This document shows, one piece after another, positions 1-4,472 of a stretch of 7,236 nucleotides of DNA (the stretch's first letter is position 1; every line of letters begins with the position of its first letter). The notes beneath the pieces are model-generated. The model saw only the letters and a list, made by a program, of their open reading frames with translations. It ran no database searches and had not been told where the DNA came from. The DNA comes from Chloroflexota bacterium (GTDB lineage Bacteria > Chloroflexota > Dehalococcoidia > JACQGW01): the NCBI GenBank assembly GCA_016199325.1, contig JACQGW010000049.1, forward strand, positions 1 to 7,236, written 5' to 3'. Both the position numbers and the translations under genes were made by a program.

Positions 1-1
1 G

Positions 2-17
2 CCCCCCCCCCCCCCCC
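2..17. repeat. 16-base C homopolymer at the window edge
   Basis: An uninterrupted run of sixteen C begins at the second base. Runs of this length are rare inside genes and error-prone in sequencing, so this may mark a contig edge or a poorly resolved assembly spot rather than a biological element. Confidence 0.6.
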
Positions 18-76
18 GAAAAGAGGTGGAACGGGCGAAACCTTCCATCGGTTCCCTCCGTAGCGAGCGGTCGGCA

Positions 77-111
77 GTCAGCCGTCAGGAACGTCGACGC
101 TGATGGCTGAC
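77..111. repeat. imperfect inverted repeat (12-bp arms)
   Basis: Arms GTCAGCCGTCAG (77-88) and CTGATGGCTGAC (100-111) pair with one mismatch around an 11-base loop. No T-run follows on either strand, so it is probably a decayed repeat and not a terminator. Confidence 0.5.
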
Positions 112-147
112 CGGTAACTGGTTTCGAGCGGCTGGTCGTCAGGAGTG

Positions 148-176
148 AGCCGTCGGCAGCCCTGGTGCCGACGGCT
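148..176. repeat. perfect 11-bp inverted repeat
   Basis: AGCCGTCGGCA (148-158) and TGCCGACGGCT (166-176) pair perfectly around a 7-base loop. The stem is strong, but there is no T-tract on either side. Confidence 0.6.
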
Positions 177-261
177 GGCCGCTTTCCGTCACGGCTGCTG
201 GCCGAGCCGGACCCTTCGGTTCGACGTGCCTATCGCAGCCAAATTGTGTTCAGGTAGAGGG

Positions 262-291
262 CTGGCCGGCGGCAAGCCGGCCGGTTGTTTT
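262..291 (+). terminator. possible rho-independent terminator
   Basis: GGCCGGC (264-270) and GCCGGCC (276-282) form a perfect 7-bp stem around the 5-base loop GGCAA. One wobble pair and one C-G pair extend it to 262-284, and TTGTTTT (285-291) follows at once. This has intrinsic-terminator shape on the plus strand. No plus-strand gene is visible upstream in the window, so it may be a relic or may serve a transcript from further left. Confidence 0.45.
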
Positions 292-361
292 CGAGATTAT
301 AGCCTGGAACCAGGCGTTCGTCAAGAGGGAGACGCGCATTCGCGTCGGGAGGAGGTATCCC

Positions 362-397
362 ATGGAACGACGAGTCCATTGGGACGTCAGCCGATGA
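362..397 (+). other. 12-codon mini-ORF with strong RBS, possibly a truncated gene start
   Basis: ATG at 362 follows GGGAGGAGG (347-355) at a 6-base spacing, a very good ribosome binding site. The frame reads MERRVHWDVSR and stops. Two small inverted repeats (302-315 and 331-346) lie in the leader. The mini-ORF ends 12 bases from the 3' end of the minus-strand PIN remnant. It may be the remaining 5' end of a gene whose body was replaced by the toxin-antitoxin region, or chance. I do not recognise the peptide. Confidence 0.3.
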
Positions 398-408
398 CCA
401 ACCGTACG

Positions 409-675
409 CTACGCGGGGATGAGCGCGTAGCCGAACGTCTGGGCGGCCCGCCGCAGGTCGGCACCCCAACAGACGAAGGTGACGTCACCCGGCTCCCCGA
501 ACTGCCGAAGCGCAGCCAGATGCACCGCGTCGTAGGCACGGAGACTCGGCCGCTCGGCCAGATCTCCGGCGTGGCAGATCAACGGGCCATCGACGGCGAT
601 CTCGGATACCCCGTCCCAAAGGCGCTCCAGCGCGAGCACGACCCGATCTCGCCGTGTTAAGCTTCGCCGGCCCAC
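409..675 (-). pseudogene. PIN-domain (VapC-type) toxin, C-terminal remnant
   Basis: VapC-type PIN toxins are Mg-dependent ribonucleases, usually about 130 aa with four acidic catalytic residues. Only the C-terminal part is here. The frame contains the conserved RAYDAVHLAAL block with its catalytic Asp, then FVCWGADLRRAAQTFGYAL, which matches the family's last strand and helix. The usual FVCWDADL has Gly in place of its first Asp. The N-terminal block with the first catalytic Asp, and roughly 55 residues in all, is absent. The frame is closed by a TGA at 694-696, and the first possible start is GTG at 675. It overlaps the 3' end of the broken CopG antitoxin frame, so both genes look cut at one deletion junction near 660-700. 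I expect no nuclease activity. Confidence 0.75.
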
Positions 676-860
676 AGTGCCCGGACGTGTCGGTCACTCT
701 TGCGGGCATGATGAAACCCGACGAGCGTTCCCTCGTCGATCTCATCGACCGCTGAGTGGCTGTCCCAAAACTCCGCCTCTTCCTCGACGGTTTCAAAAGG
801 CGGAATCGGCTTGATGGCTGCCTTGCGCCGTTCAATTCTCGTCATCGTCTCGGTCACCAC
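657..860 (-). pseudogene. CopG-family antitoxin, truncated after its N-terminal half
   Basis: The first 40 or so residues match the CopG-type antitoxin family that also includes the neighbouring gene at 878-1168: a basic start, IPPFETVEEEAEFWDSH, then a short acidic stretch and GFHHARKSDR. A full member continues into a ribbon-helix-helix DNA-binding domain of about 40 residues ending in an RMWL/RMWI helix. Here the frame ends 12 residues later without it. GTG at 860 (AAGGGTG just upstream) and ATG at 848 are both possible starts. It begins 17 bases after the stop of the intact antitoxin, so it probably shares the brnT-brnA transcript. Without its DNA-binding half it should not repress; whether the N-terminal half can still bind a toxin is unknown. 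Confidence 0.65.
756..784. repeat. 29-bp exact direct repeat, copy 1
   Basis: The same 29 bases occur at 1082-1110. On the minus strand both encode EEAEFWDSH in two paralogous CopG antitoxins. The flanking codons have diverged well beyond this block. Confidence 0.85.
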
Positions 861-877
861 CCTTGGTGGCTGCCGCC

Positions 878-1168
878 TCAGGCACTGCGGTCCTCATGCT
901 GCCGCAGATGCTCTAAGATCCACATCCGCACCAGAGTGGTTGGACCTACCCCCTGCTCGTGGGCCTTCTGCCGCAGTTTGGCAAGGGTAGTCGGATCAAA
1001 GCGCACGGTGATGCCTTCCGACAGATTCGGTGCGAAGCGAACGCGCACCGGGTTGAACTCATCCCAATATTCTGCGGGGTCGTGGCTGTCCCAAAACTCC
1101 GCCTCTTCCTGGTCACTCTTGAAGTGCGGGATCGGCGGTTTCTTCATTATTCGCCCTCTTGCAGTCAT
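878..1168 (-). CDS. brnA: CopG/BrnA-type antitoxin
   Basis: This is the antitoxin partner of the BrnT-type toxin frame just upstream; by family precedent it binds the toxin and represses the shared promoter. The 96-residue protein has the family's N-terminal block (IPHFKSDQEEAEFWDSH, residues 13-29), an acidic linker and VRVRFAPNLSEG. It ends in a complete ribbon-helix-helix domain at about residues 50-90 with the ITVRFDPTTLAKL strand-helix and the TTLVRMWILEHL helix. The ATG at 1168 follows AGGAGGTGA at a 6-base spacing and overlaps the toxin stop by 4 bases (ATGA), which signals translational coupling; a second ATG at 1147 is possible. Nothing looks broken. The brnA name rests on order and partner, not on a database search. 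Confidence 0.85.
   Translation of the reverse strand: MTARGRIMKKPPIPHFKSDQEEAEFWDSHDPAEYWDEFNPVRVRFAPNLSEGITVRFDPTTLAKLRQKAHEQGVGPTTLVRMWILEHLRQHEDRSA
1082..1110. repeat. 29-bp exact direct repeat, copy 2
   Basis: Identical to 756-784 and lying at the homologous codons (EEAEFWDSH) of the intact antitoxin. Such a pair could recombine and delete the DNA between the copies. Confidence 0.85.
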
Positions 1169-1473
1169 AGGTCTTCACCTCCTCTCGCCTGACGGTAGAT
1201 GCGGCGGAACTTCCGGCTGGCCGGATAGGACGTGACCGGCCGGTAAGCGTCCGCTTCCTCTGTGGGAGCAAGAATCACGGCGAGCATCCGTCGCGCTTTC
1301 GTTGGTCCGATCAGGATAAGCCGTCCACTGTATCCCTGACGGACGAGAAAGTCACCGTGACAGACCTCCTCCACCTCGTCTGGGGTGATCCCGTGGCGGG
1401 CAATATGGGCGACCTTGCTCGGGTCCCAGCGCAGCTGGTTGACGACGATGATGGATTGGCCGTGCTCTTCGAT
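1165..1473 (-). CDS. brnT: BrnT-type toxin frame lacking a normal start codon
   Basis: BrnT toxins are small RelE-like ribonucleases encoded just before their antitoxin. The frame shows the family core LRWDPSKVAHIARHG (residues 14-28 counted from 1473), ITPDEVEEV, then GRLILIGPTKARRMLAVIL, and the C-terminal YPASRKFRRIYRQARGG. It is open back to a TGA at 1498-1500, yet contains no ATG, GTG or TTG before the GTG at 1374, which would remove the conserved first third. A purine-rich RBS (GAGGGGG) sits 6 bases before an ATC at 1473, giving 102 residues, a normal length. The likeliest reading is an ATG-to-ATC change or a rare ATC start, so toxin output should be very low. The ATG at 1477 is in another frame that closes after about 40 codons. 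The stop overlaps the brnA start. Confidence 0.65.
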   Translation of the reverse strand: MEEHGQSIIVVNQLRWDPSKVAHIARHGITPDEVEEVCHGDFLVRQGYSGRLILIGPTKARRMLAVILAPTEEADAYRPVTSYPASRKFRRIYRQARGGEDL

Positions 1474-1499
1474 ACATACCCCCTCAGTAAGATAGAATC

Positions 1500-1529
1500 A
1501 TTGTAACGCAATGCGTTACAAGAAGTCAA
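1500..1529 (-). promoter_or_regulatory. sigma70-like promoter of the brnT-brnA operon
   Basis: On the minus strand TTGACT (1524-1529), an 18-base spacer and TACAAT (1500-1505) closely match the sigma70 consensus. The start of transcription would fall near 1493, only a few bases before the GAGGGGG ribosome binding site, giving a very short leader. The 21-bp palindrome at 1501-1521 sits between and over these elements. Confidence 0.7.
1501..1521. promoter_or_regulatory. 21-bp perfect palindrome, probable antitoxin operator
   Basis: TTGTAACGCA (1501-1510) and TGCGTTACAA (1512-1521) are perfect inverted repeats around one central base. The palindrome fills the promoter spacer and overlaps the -10 hexamer, where a ribbon-helix-helix repressor such as the adjacent antitoxin would block RNA polymerase. 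The match is seen directly; the binding protein is inferred. Confidence 0.7.
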
Positions 1530-1574
1530 GGGTCAGCCGAGGATACAGCACAATGGCTCGATCGGCCTATCTCA

Positions 1575-1649
1575 TCAAGGCAGTTGAGGGACACTACCCT
1601 CCTGTAGGAGCAGCTTCGCCAGGGCGCTCGTGTCGGCGTAGACGATCAT
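1575..1649 (-). pseudogene. PIN-domain toxin, 24-codon N-terminal stub
   Basis: From ATG at 1649 the minus strand reads MIVYADTSALAKLLLQEGS, the hallmark first strand and helix of PIN toxins with the first catalytic Asp in ADTSA, and stops at TGA 1575-1577 after 24 codons. No continuation of the PIN fold is visible in the other frames down to the brnT promoter at 1529. The ATG overlaps the TGA of an upstream minus-strand frame (ATGA) ending VYLSEQRR, possibly the tail of its lost antitoxin. It could be the missing N-terminus of the PIN C-terminal remnant at 409-675, since both lie on the same strand in the right order, but about 35 residues are unaccounted for and two separate toxins are equally possible. 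Confidence 0.7.
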
Positions 1650-1674
1650 CGCCGCTGTTCGGAGAGGTAAACCG

Positions 1675-1701
1675 ATGGAACTCGAAAGGCCGACCCGATG
1701 A
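1675..1701 (+). other. short upstream ORF coupled to the orphan antitoxin
   Basis: ATG at 1675 follows GGAGAGG (1661-1667) at a 7-base spacing and encodes MELERPTR before a TGA that overlaps the antitoxin ATG at 1698 (ATGA). The good ribosome binding site belongs to this mini-ORF, not to the antitoxin. It may be a coupling leader, or the original start of the antitoxin separated by a frameshift. Confidence 0.4.
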
Positions 1702-1970
1702 GGACCGCAGCATCAGGCGAGCCAACACTTGAGGAGGAGCTTACCGCCGTCATCGCGGAGATCCGGAAGCCCGTCCCGCCCGCGGAGATTGAACGTCGGC
1801 GCAAACTGGTCGCCAGGATCCTCCGGCGACGAGCGACCATGCCGCAACTGGGCATCTCGACGGCCGAGCTGATCCGGCAGGTGCGGGAGGAGCGGCCCAG
1901 TTCCTCGTCGATGATGACCTTGCGTCGGCGAGGGTTTCGAGCCGACGCAGCACGGCATCCTGGACGATAG
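1698..1970 (+). CDS. orphan VapB-like antitoxin with an altered C-terminus
   Basis: Residues 8-65 resemble a family of short charged helical antitoxins usually found before PIN toxins: EPTLEEELTAVIAEIRKPVPP, an Arg-rich helix, then a conserved tail of the type (L/P)GISTAELIRQVREE. This recognition is from memory of the family. Homology should end near residue 65 (about 1892). The remaining 25 residues are low-complexity Ser/Arg and are encoded antisense to the truncated HepT frame, so the normal stop and any following toxin have been lost. No PIN gene follows on the plus strand. Its own ribosome binding site is weak, so translation probably depends on the coupled mini-ORF at 1675-1701. A functional antitoxin core is possible; its partner is missing. 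Confidence 0.5.
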   Translation: MRTAASGEPTLEEELTAVIAEIRKPVPPAEIERRRKLVARILRRRATMPQLGISTAELIRQVREERPSSSSMMTLRRRGFRADAARHPGR

Positions 1971-2076
1971 GCTCTCCCAGGAAAGCAACCCGGTCGCCCC
2001 GGGTGTACTGCTCGATCAGGCCGATGCTCTCCTGAATGTAGCGGAGCAATGCCTCATCTCGCTCCGTATCCCTCAT
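1750..2076 (-). pseudogene. hepT: HepT-like HEPN toxin, truncated and extended by foreign frame
   Basis: HepT is the HEPN-fold ribonuclease toxin neutralised by an adjacent MNT nucleotidyltransferase. The start, MRDTERDEALLRYIQESIGLI, and the later AVLRRLETLADA match the first two helices of the family. Homology stops after residue 52 (about 1921). A normal HepT of about 110-120 aa continues through a PWR-type loop and the catalytic R-x4-6-H motif; both are absent. Instead the frame runs 56 codons antisense through the orphan antitoxin gene and stops at 1750. The start overlaps the MNT stop by 4 bases (ATGA), the usual coupling of this pair. I expect no ribonuclease activity. Confidence 0.75.
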
Positions 2077-2636
2077 AGTGGAATCGCCTCTGCCTTGATC
2101 CGGTCGGCAACCGGCGAAGGGTAGGCGATCTCGACGACGTCGACCTTCCGGCCCAGCGCCTCTTGCAGGTCAAGGATGAGCTCACTCAGATCGAACAGGG
2201 TGCGCCCTGGCTCGAGGTCGACGAGGAAGTCGATGTCGCTCCCAGGCCCCGCGTCGCCGCGGGCGACGGAGCCGAACACCCGGACGTCGTGCGCGCCGTG
2301 CCCGGCGGCGATCCGGAGGATCTCCTCACGCCGTGCTCGCAGGCCCTCGATGGTCGGCCTGCCATCGCTGCGCATCGTCCATAGCTCCTTTCTGACTCGA
2401 AACGCATGGACAGCCTCGTCTTCGCCGACCCCGTCCTCGGCCAGCAGTGCCTGGAGCTGCTCTACCGCCTGCCTGAGCGCCAGCATCTCCTGCTCGTCCG
2501 CCCGTCTATGGGCCGGAACGTAGTAGCCCACCGTCTGGCCGTGCCGGGTAACCGCAATCGGGACCGGCGAGTCCAGATACTCGGCCAGGTCCTCACGGAA
2601 CTCCCGCACGCCCACCCGAATCAGCCGGCCTGCCAT
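2073..2636 (-). CDS. Phd/YefM-type antitoxin fused to MNT nucleotidyltransferase (MntA-like)
   Basis: A 187-residue frame with two antitoxin parts. Residues 1-87 form a Phd/YefM-type DNA-binding antitoxin: RVGVREFREDLAEYL, PIAVTRHGQTVGYYVPA, then a helical acidic tail. Residues 88-187 form a complete MNT domain with the G-S-x10-D-x-D nucleotidyltransferase motif (GSVARGDAGPGSDIDFLVDL) and a later KVDVVE acidic position. Members of this family AMPylate and silence HepT toxins. ATG 2636 has a consensus RBS (AGGAGG) and lies just behind a promoter. An internal AAAGGAG with ATG at 2375 could produce the MNT part alone (100 aa, the normal length). The frame between the parts has no stop, so a fusion protein is expected. 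The MNT end overlaps the HepT start. The Phd-type antitoxin has no toxin beside it. Confidence 0.8.
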   Translation of the reverse strand: MAGRLIRVGVREFREDLAEYLDSPVPIAVTRHGQTVGYYVPAHRRADEQEMLALRQAVEQLQALLAEDGVGEDEAVHAFRVRKELWTMRSDGRPTIEGLRARREEILRIAAGHGAHDVRVFGSVARGDAGPGSDIDFLVDLEPGRTLFDLSELILDLQEALGRKVDVVEIAYPSPVADRIKAEAIPL

Positions 2637-2654
2637 GGCTTGCCTCCTGCGGCT

Positions 2655-2677
2655 TGTGTACACATAGCGTACACTAC
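2655..2677. promoter_or_regulatory. GTGTAC repeats over the Phd-MNT promoter, likely operator
   Basis: TGTGTACACA (2655-2664) is a perfect 10-bp palindrome. The same half-site recurs as GTACAC one helical turn upstream (2669-2674). The repeats cover the -10 region and the predicted transcription start, the usual position of Phd-type operators. Confidence 0.55.
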
Positions 2678-2694
2678 CACACGATGTTCTGCAA
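2666..2694 (-). promoter_or_regulatory. sigma70-like promoter of the Phd-MNT gene
   Basis: On the minus strand TTGCAG (2689-2694), a 17-base spacer and TACGCT (2666-2671) form a plausible promoter. Transcription would start near 2659, about 20 bases before the start codon at 2636. Confidence 0.5.
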
Positions 2695-2759
2695 TTCTCG
2701 CTCGGCGGATCGGGGTTGCCAGGGATGGCAAGACGCACGTGCCGGTTCAGTGATACCCT

Positions 2760-2785
2760 GGAACTTTTCCCGACCACACGGCGTC
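2760..2785 (+). promoter_or_regulatory. possible ECF-sigma promoter of the DUF4349 gene
   Basis: GGAAC (2760-2764) and CGTC (2782-2785) are spaced by 17 bases, the pattern of many extracytoplasmic-function sigma promoters. The gene starts 48 bases further on. No good sigma70 promoter is evident here. A perfect inverted repeat TTGCCA-N4-TGGCAA lies upstream (2716-2731) and a small GAGGAG/CTCCTC hairpin lies in the leader (2798-2814). These short motifs can occur by chance. Confidence 0.35.
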
Positions 2786-2832
2786 ATCAGAGTATCCGAG
2801 GAGTGTTGCTCCTCATTGTTGGAGGTGACGCC

Positions 2833-4407
2833 GTGATCTCGCGTTGGGTTCTCCTCCTTCCTGGCCTGATCGTCCTCGTCCTCGTCGCCTGTGCGTCCCC
2901 AGCCCCCAGCCCGGTCTCCGCTCCGGTCGCGCCCAACACCGCATCGCCCGCGGCGCCGGCGCCGGCCACCGCTGCGGCCAGGCTCGCGACACCAGCGCCG
3001 ACGTCGGCTCCGGCGCCAACTACGGCTCCGGCCGCAGCCCCGACGAAGCCCGCTGCTGCTGGAGCGGCTGCGGCGGCCGCCCCGCGGGCGGCTGAGGCGC
3101 TGGTCCCGGCTCCGGCGCAGTCACGCGTCTCGGCGACCGACGCGCCCGGCAGCACGGAGCTGCTGATCAACCAGAACCTCGGCCGGAAGATCATCTACAC
3201 GACCGACATCACGATGCTCGTCGAAGACGCCGGCTCGTTTCCCAGCGCTGCTGCCAGGATCGCCCTCGGGCACGGCGGCTACGTCGCCGGCGTTGAAACG
3301 CGAGAGGAGGCCGGCATCCCCACGACCATCGTCCGTCTCAAGATCCCGCCGGAGCGATACGAAGCCGCGATGAGCGGCCTGCGCGGTCTGGCCCTGGAGG
3401 TACGTGGCGAAAAAGCCACGACGCAGGACGTCACCGAGGAGTACAACGACGTCCAGACCCAGCTCGCCTCGCTCGAGGCGACCCATGCCCAGCTTCTCGA
3501 AATCCAGAAGCGCGCCACCACCGTCGACGAGGTCCTGCGGGTTCAGCAGCAGGCCGCTCAGGTGAAGCTGCAAATCGACCGGCTGAAGGGCCGCGCGACC
3601 GCGCTCGACCGCCTCTCTGAGTTCGCCACCATCACCGTCAAGGCGCTGGCCGCCGCGGCAGCCATCGAGCGCGACTACGTCTCAGAGCGGGCGGCCCTGC
3701 GTCGAGCGAACAGCGCCCTCGCCAGCCTCGACGCGCAGCTCCGGCGCTCGCGCACGCCGGAAGAAGAGGCCGGCATTCGCGATCGGATGGGCGAAACGGT
3801 GCTGGAGGTCTCCCGCCGAAAGGCGCGGCTGGACGACCTGGAGCGGAAAGCCGAGCTCGCCAGGATGGCGCTGCCAAGATCGGAGGATGCCCCCGCCGCG
3901 CCCCAGGGGACCGACACCCTCCCGCAGCAGCACATCGAGGCCAGAGTGGCGCTCCGCCGCGCCGAGTATCAGCAGACCGAGCTCACCAGAGCACTGCGCG
4001 CCGGCGTGCCGGGCGTGGACCCGAAAGATCTCAGCAAGGCCATTCTGGAGGTGAGCCGTCGGACCGGCGAGCTCAAGGCCATTCAGGAGCGCGCCAATCA
4101 GCTCGGGATCACCCTCCCGACCTTGACCGCGGAGCAAGAGGCCGCGCTCTCGGGCATTCCCGCTGCATCGGACGGTCCCGACATCCTGGCCAGCATCCGT
4201 GCGGCCTGGGAGTCATCGCTCCGCTTCATCGTCCGCGTTGCCACGAAACTGGTCAGCGCGGTGGTCTTCCTGTGGTGGCTCTTGCCGCTCGCGGCGGTCG
4301 GCTTCTTCGTGCTCCGCCGCCTCGCGCCCACGATCCGCCGCAGGCTCGCCCCTTCGCACGGGTCGATGGAACCGGGCTCGGTGAACAATCGTCATGCTGA
4401 GGCGTAG
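2833..4407 (+). CDS. DUF4349 family lipoprotein with duplicated coiled-coil segment
   Basis: Predicted 524-residue envelope protein of unknown biochemical role. GTG at 2833 is chosen over earlier in-frame starts because GGAGGTGA (2821-2828) precedes it and a signal peptide begins there. Residues 1-20 are a hydrophobic signal with lipobox LVAC, Cys20 being the lipidated residue. Residues 21-105 are a very Ala/Pro-rich linker. Residues 117-270 match DUF4349: RKIIYTTDITMLVED, a GGYV turn, VRLKIPPERYEAAM, a coiled coil with YNDVQTQLASLEA, and FATITVKAL. Residues 286-430 hold two related helical repeats of about 60 residues. Residues 473-495 form a membrane segment, followed by an Arg-rich cytoplasmic tail, so the protein may be tied to the membrane at both ends. 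The last four residues (HAEA) and the stop codon are supplied by the inverted repeat at 4390-4472. Family confidence is good; function is unknown. Confidence 0.85.
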   Translation: MISRWVLLLPGLIVLVLVACASPAPSPVSAPVAPNTASPAAPAPATAAARLATPAPTSAPAPTTAPAAAPTKPAAAGAAAAAAPRAAEALVPAPAQSRVSATDAPGSTELLINQNLGRKIIYTTDITMLVEDAGSFPSAAARIALGHGGYVAGVETREEAGIPTTIVRLKIPPERYEAAMSGLRGLALEVRGEKATTQDVTEEYNDVQTQLASLEATHAQLLEIQKRATTVDEVLRVQQQAAQVKLQIDRLKGRATALDRLSEFATITVKALAAAAAIERDYVSERAALRRANSALASLDAQLRRSRTPEEEAGIRDRMGETVLEVSRRKARLDDLERKAELARMALPRSEDAPAAPQGTDTLPQQHIEARVALRRAEYQQTELTRALRAGVPGVDPKDLSKAILEVSRRTGELKAIQERANQLGITLPTLTAEQEAALSGIPAASDGPDILASIRAAWESSLRFIVRVATKLVSAVVFLWWLLPLAAVGFFVLRRLAPTIRRRLAPSHGSMEPGSVNNRHAEA

Positions 4408-4472
4408 CGAAGCATCTCCCCGGCTCGAACCAGCGGCGGCCGGGAGATGCTTCGCTACGCCTCAGCATGACG
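4390..4472. repeat. 31-bp perfect inverted repeat, probable bidirectional terminator
   Basis: Arms 4390-4420 and 4442-4472 are perfectly complementary around a 21-base loop. The unit (beginning CGTCATGCTGAGGCG) resembles dispersed repeats of the TCATTCTGAGCGxAGCGAAGxATCTC type common in environmental bacterial genomes; this recollection is not verified by search. It lies between two convergent genes, and its left arm provides the stop codon of the DUF4349 gene. No T-run follows. Confidence 0.85.

Larger units (their letters stand above)
1..408. other. non-coding, hairpin-rich region
   Basis: I see no convincing gene on either strand. The open frames crossing it read as low-complexity Arg/Gly/Pro/Ser with no family signature. 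The stretch holds the edge C run, a near-perfect 12-bp hairpin (arms 77-88 and 100-111, one mismatch), a perfect 11-bp hairpin (148-158 and 166-176), a terminator-like hairpin at 262-291, small inverted repeats at 302-315 and 331-346, and a 12-codon mini-ORF at 362-397. The GTCAGCC/GGCTGAC words recurring between 70 and 160 look like a decayed repeat family. Confidence 0.55.

Noticed and set aside
77..176. CRISPR-like or tandem repeat array suggested by recurring GTCAGCC/GGCTGAC words
   Set aside because: The words are short, irregularly spaced and mixed in orientation, with no constant repeat-spacer period.
262..284. tRNA or riboswitch in the left hairpin cluster
   Set aside because: No cloverleaf, T-loop or known aptamer core can be assembled; only independent short hairpins are present.
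145..660. 171-codon plus-strand frame across the left region and the PIN remnant
   Set aside because: Its second half is antisense to recognisable PIN sequence, the first half crosses strong hairpins, and there is no RBS at its start.
1893..1920. Remnant of a PIN toxin start (a QFLVDDDL-like reading) after the orphan antitoxin
   Set aside because: Only about eight codons, no start codon and no PIN signature; it fits random sequence at a junction equally well.
3121..4137. Minus-strand frames of about 150 codons inside the DUF4349 gene
   Set aside because: They are shadows created by Ala/Arg-rich GC-rich codons; the plus-strand product has a lipobox, domain and membrane segment.
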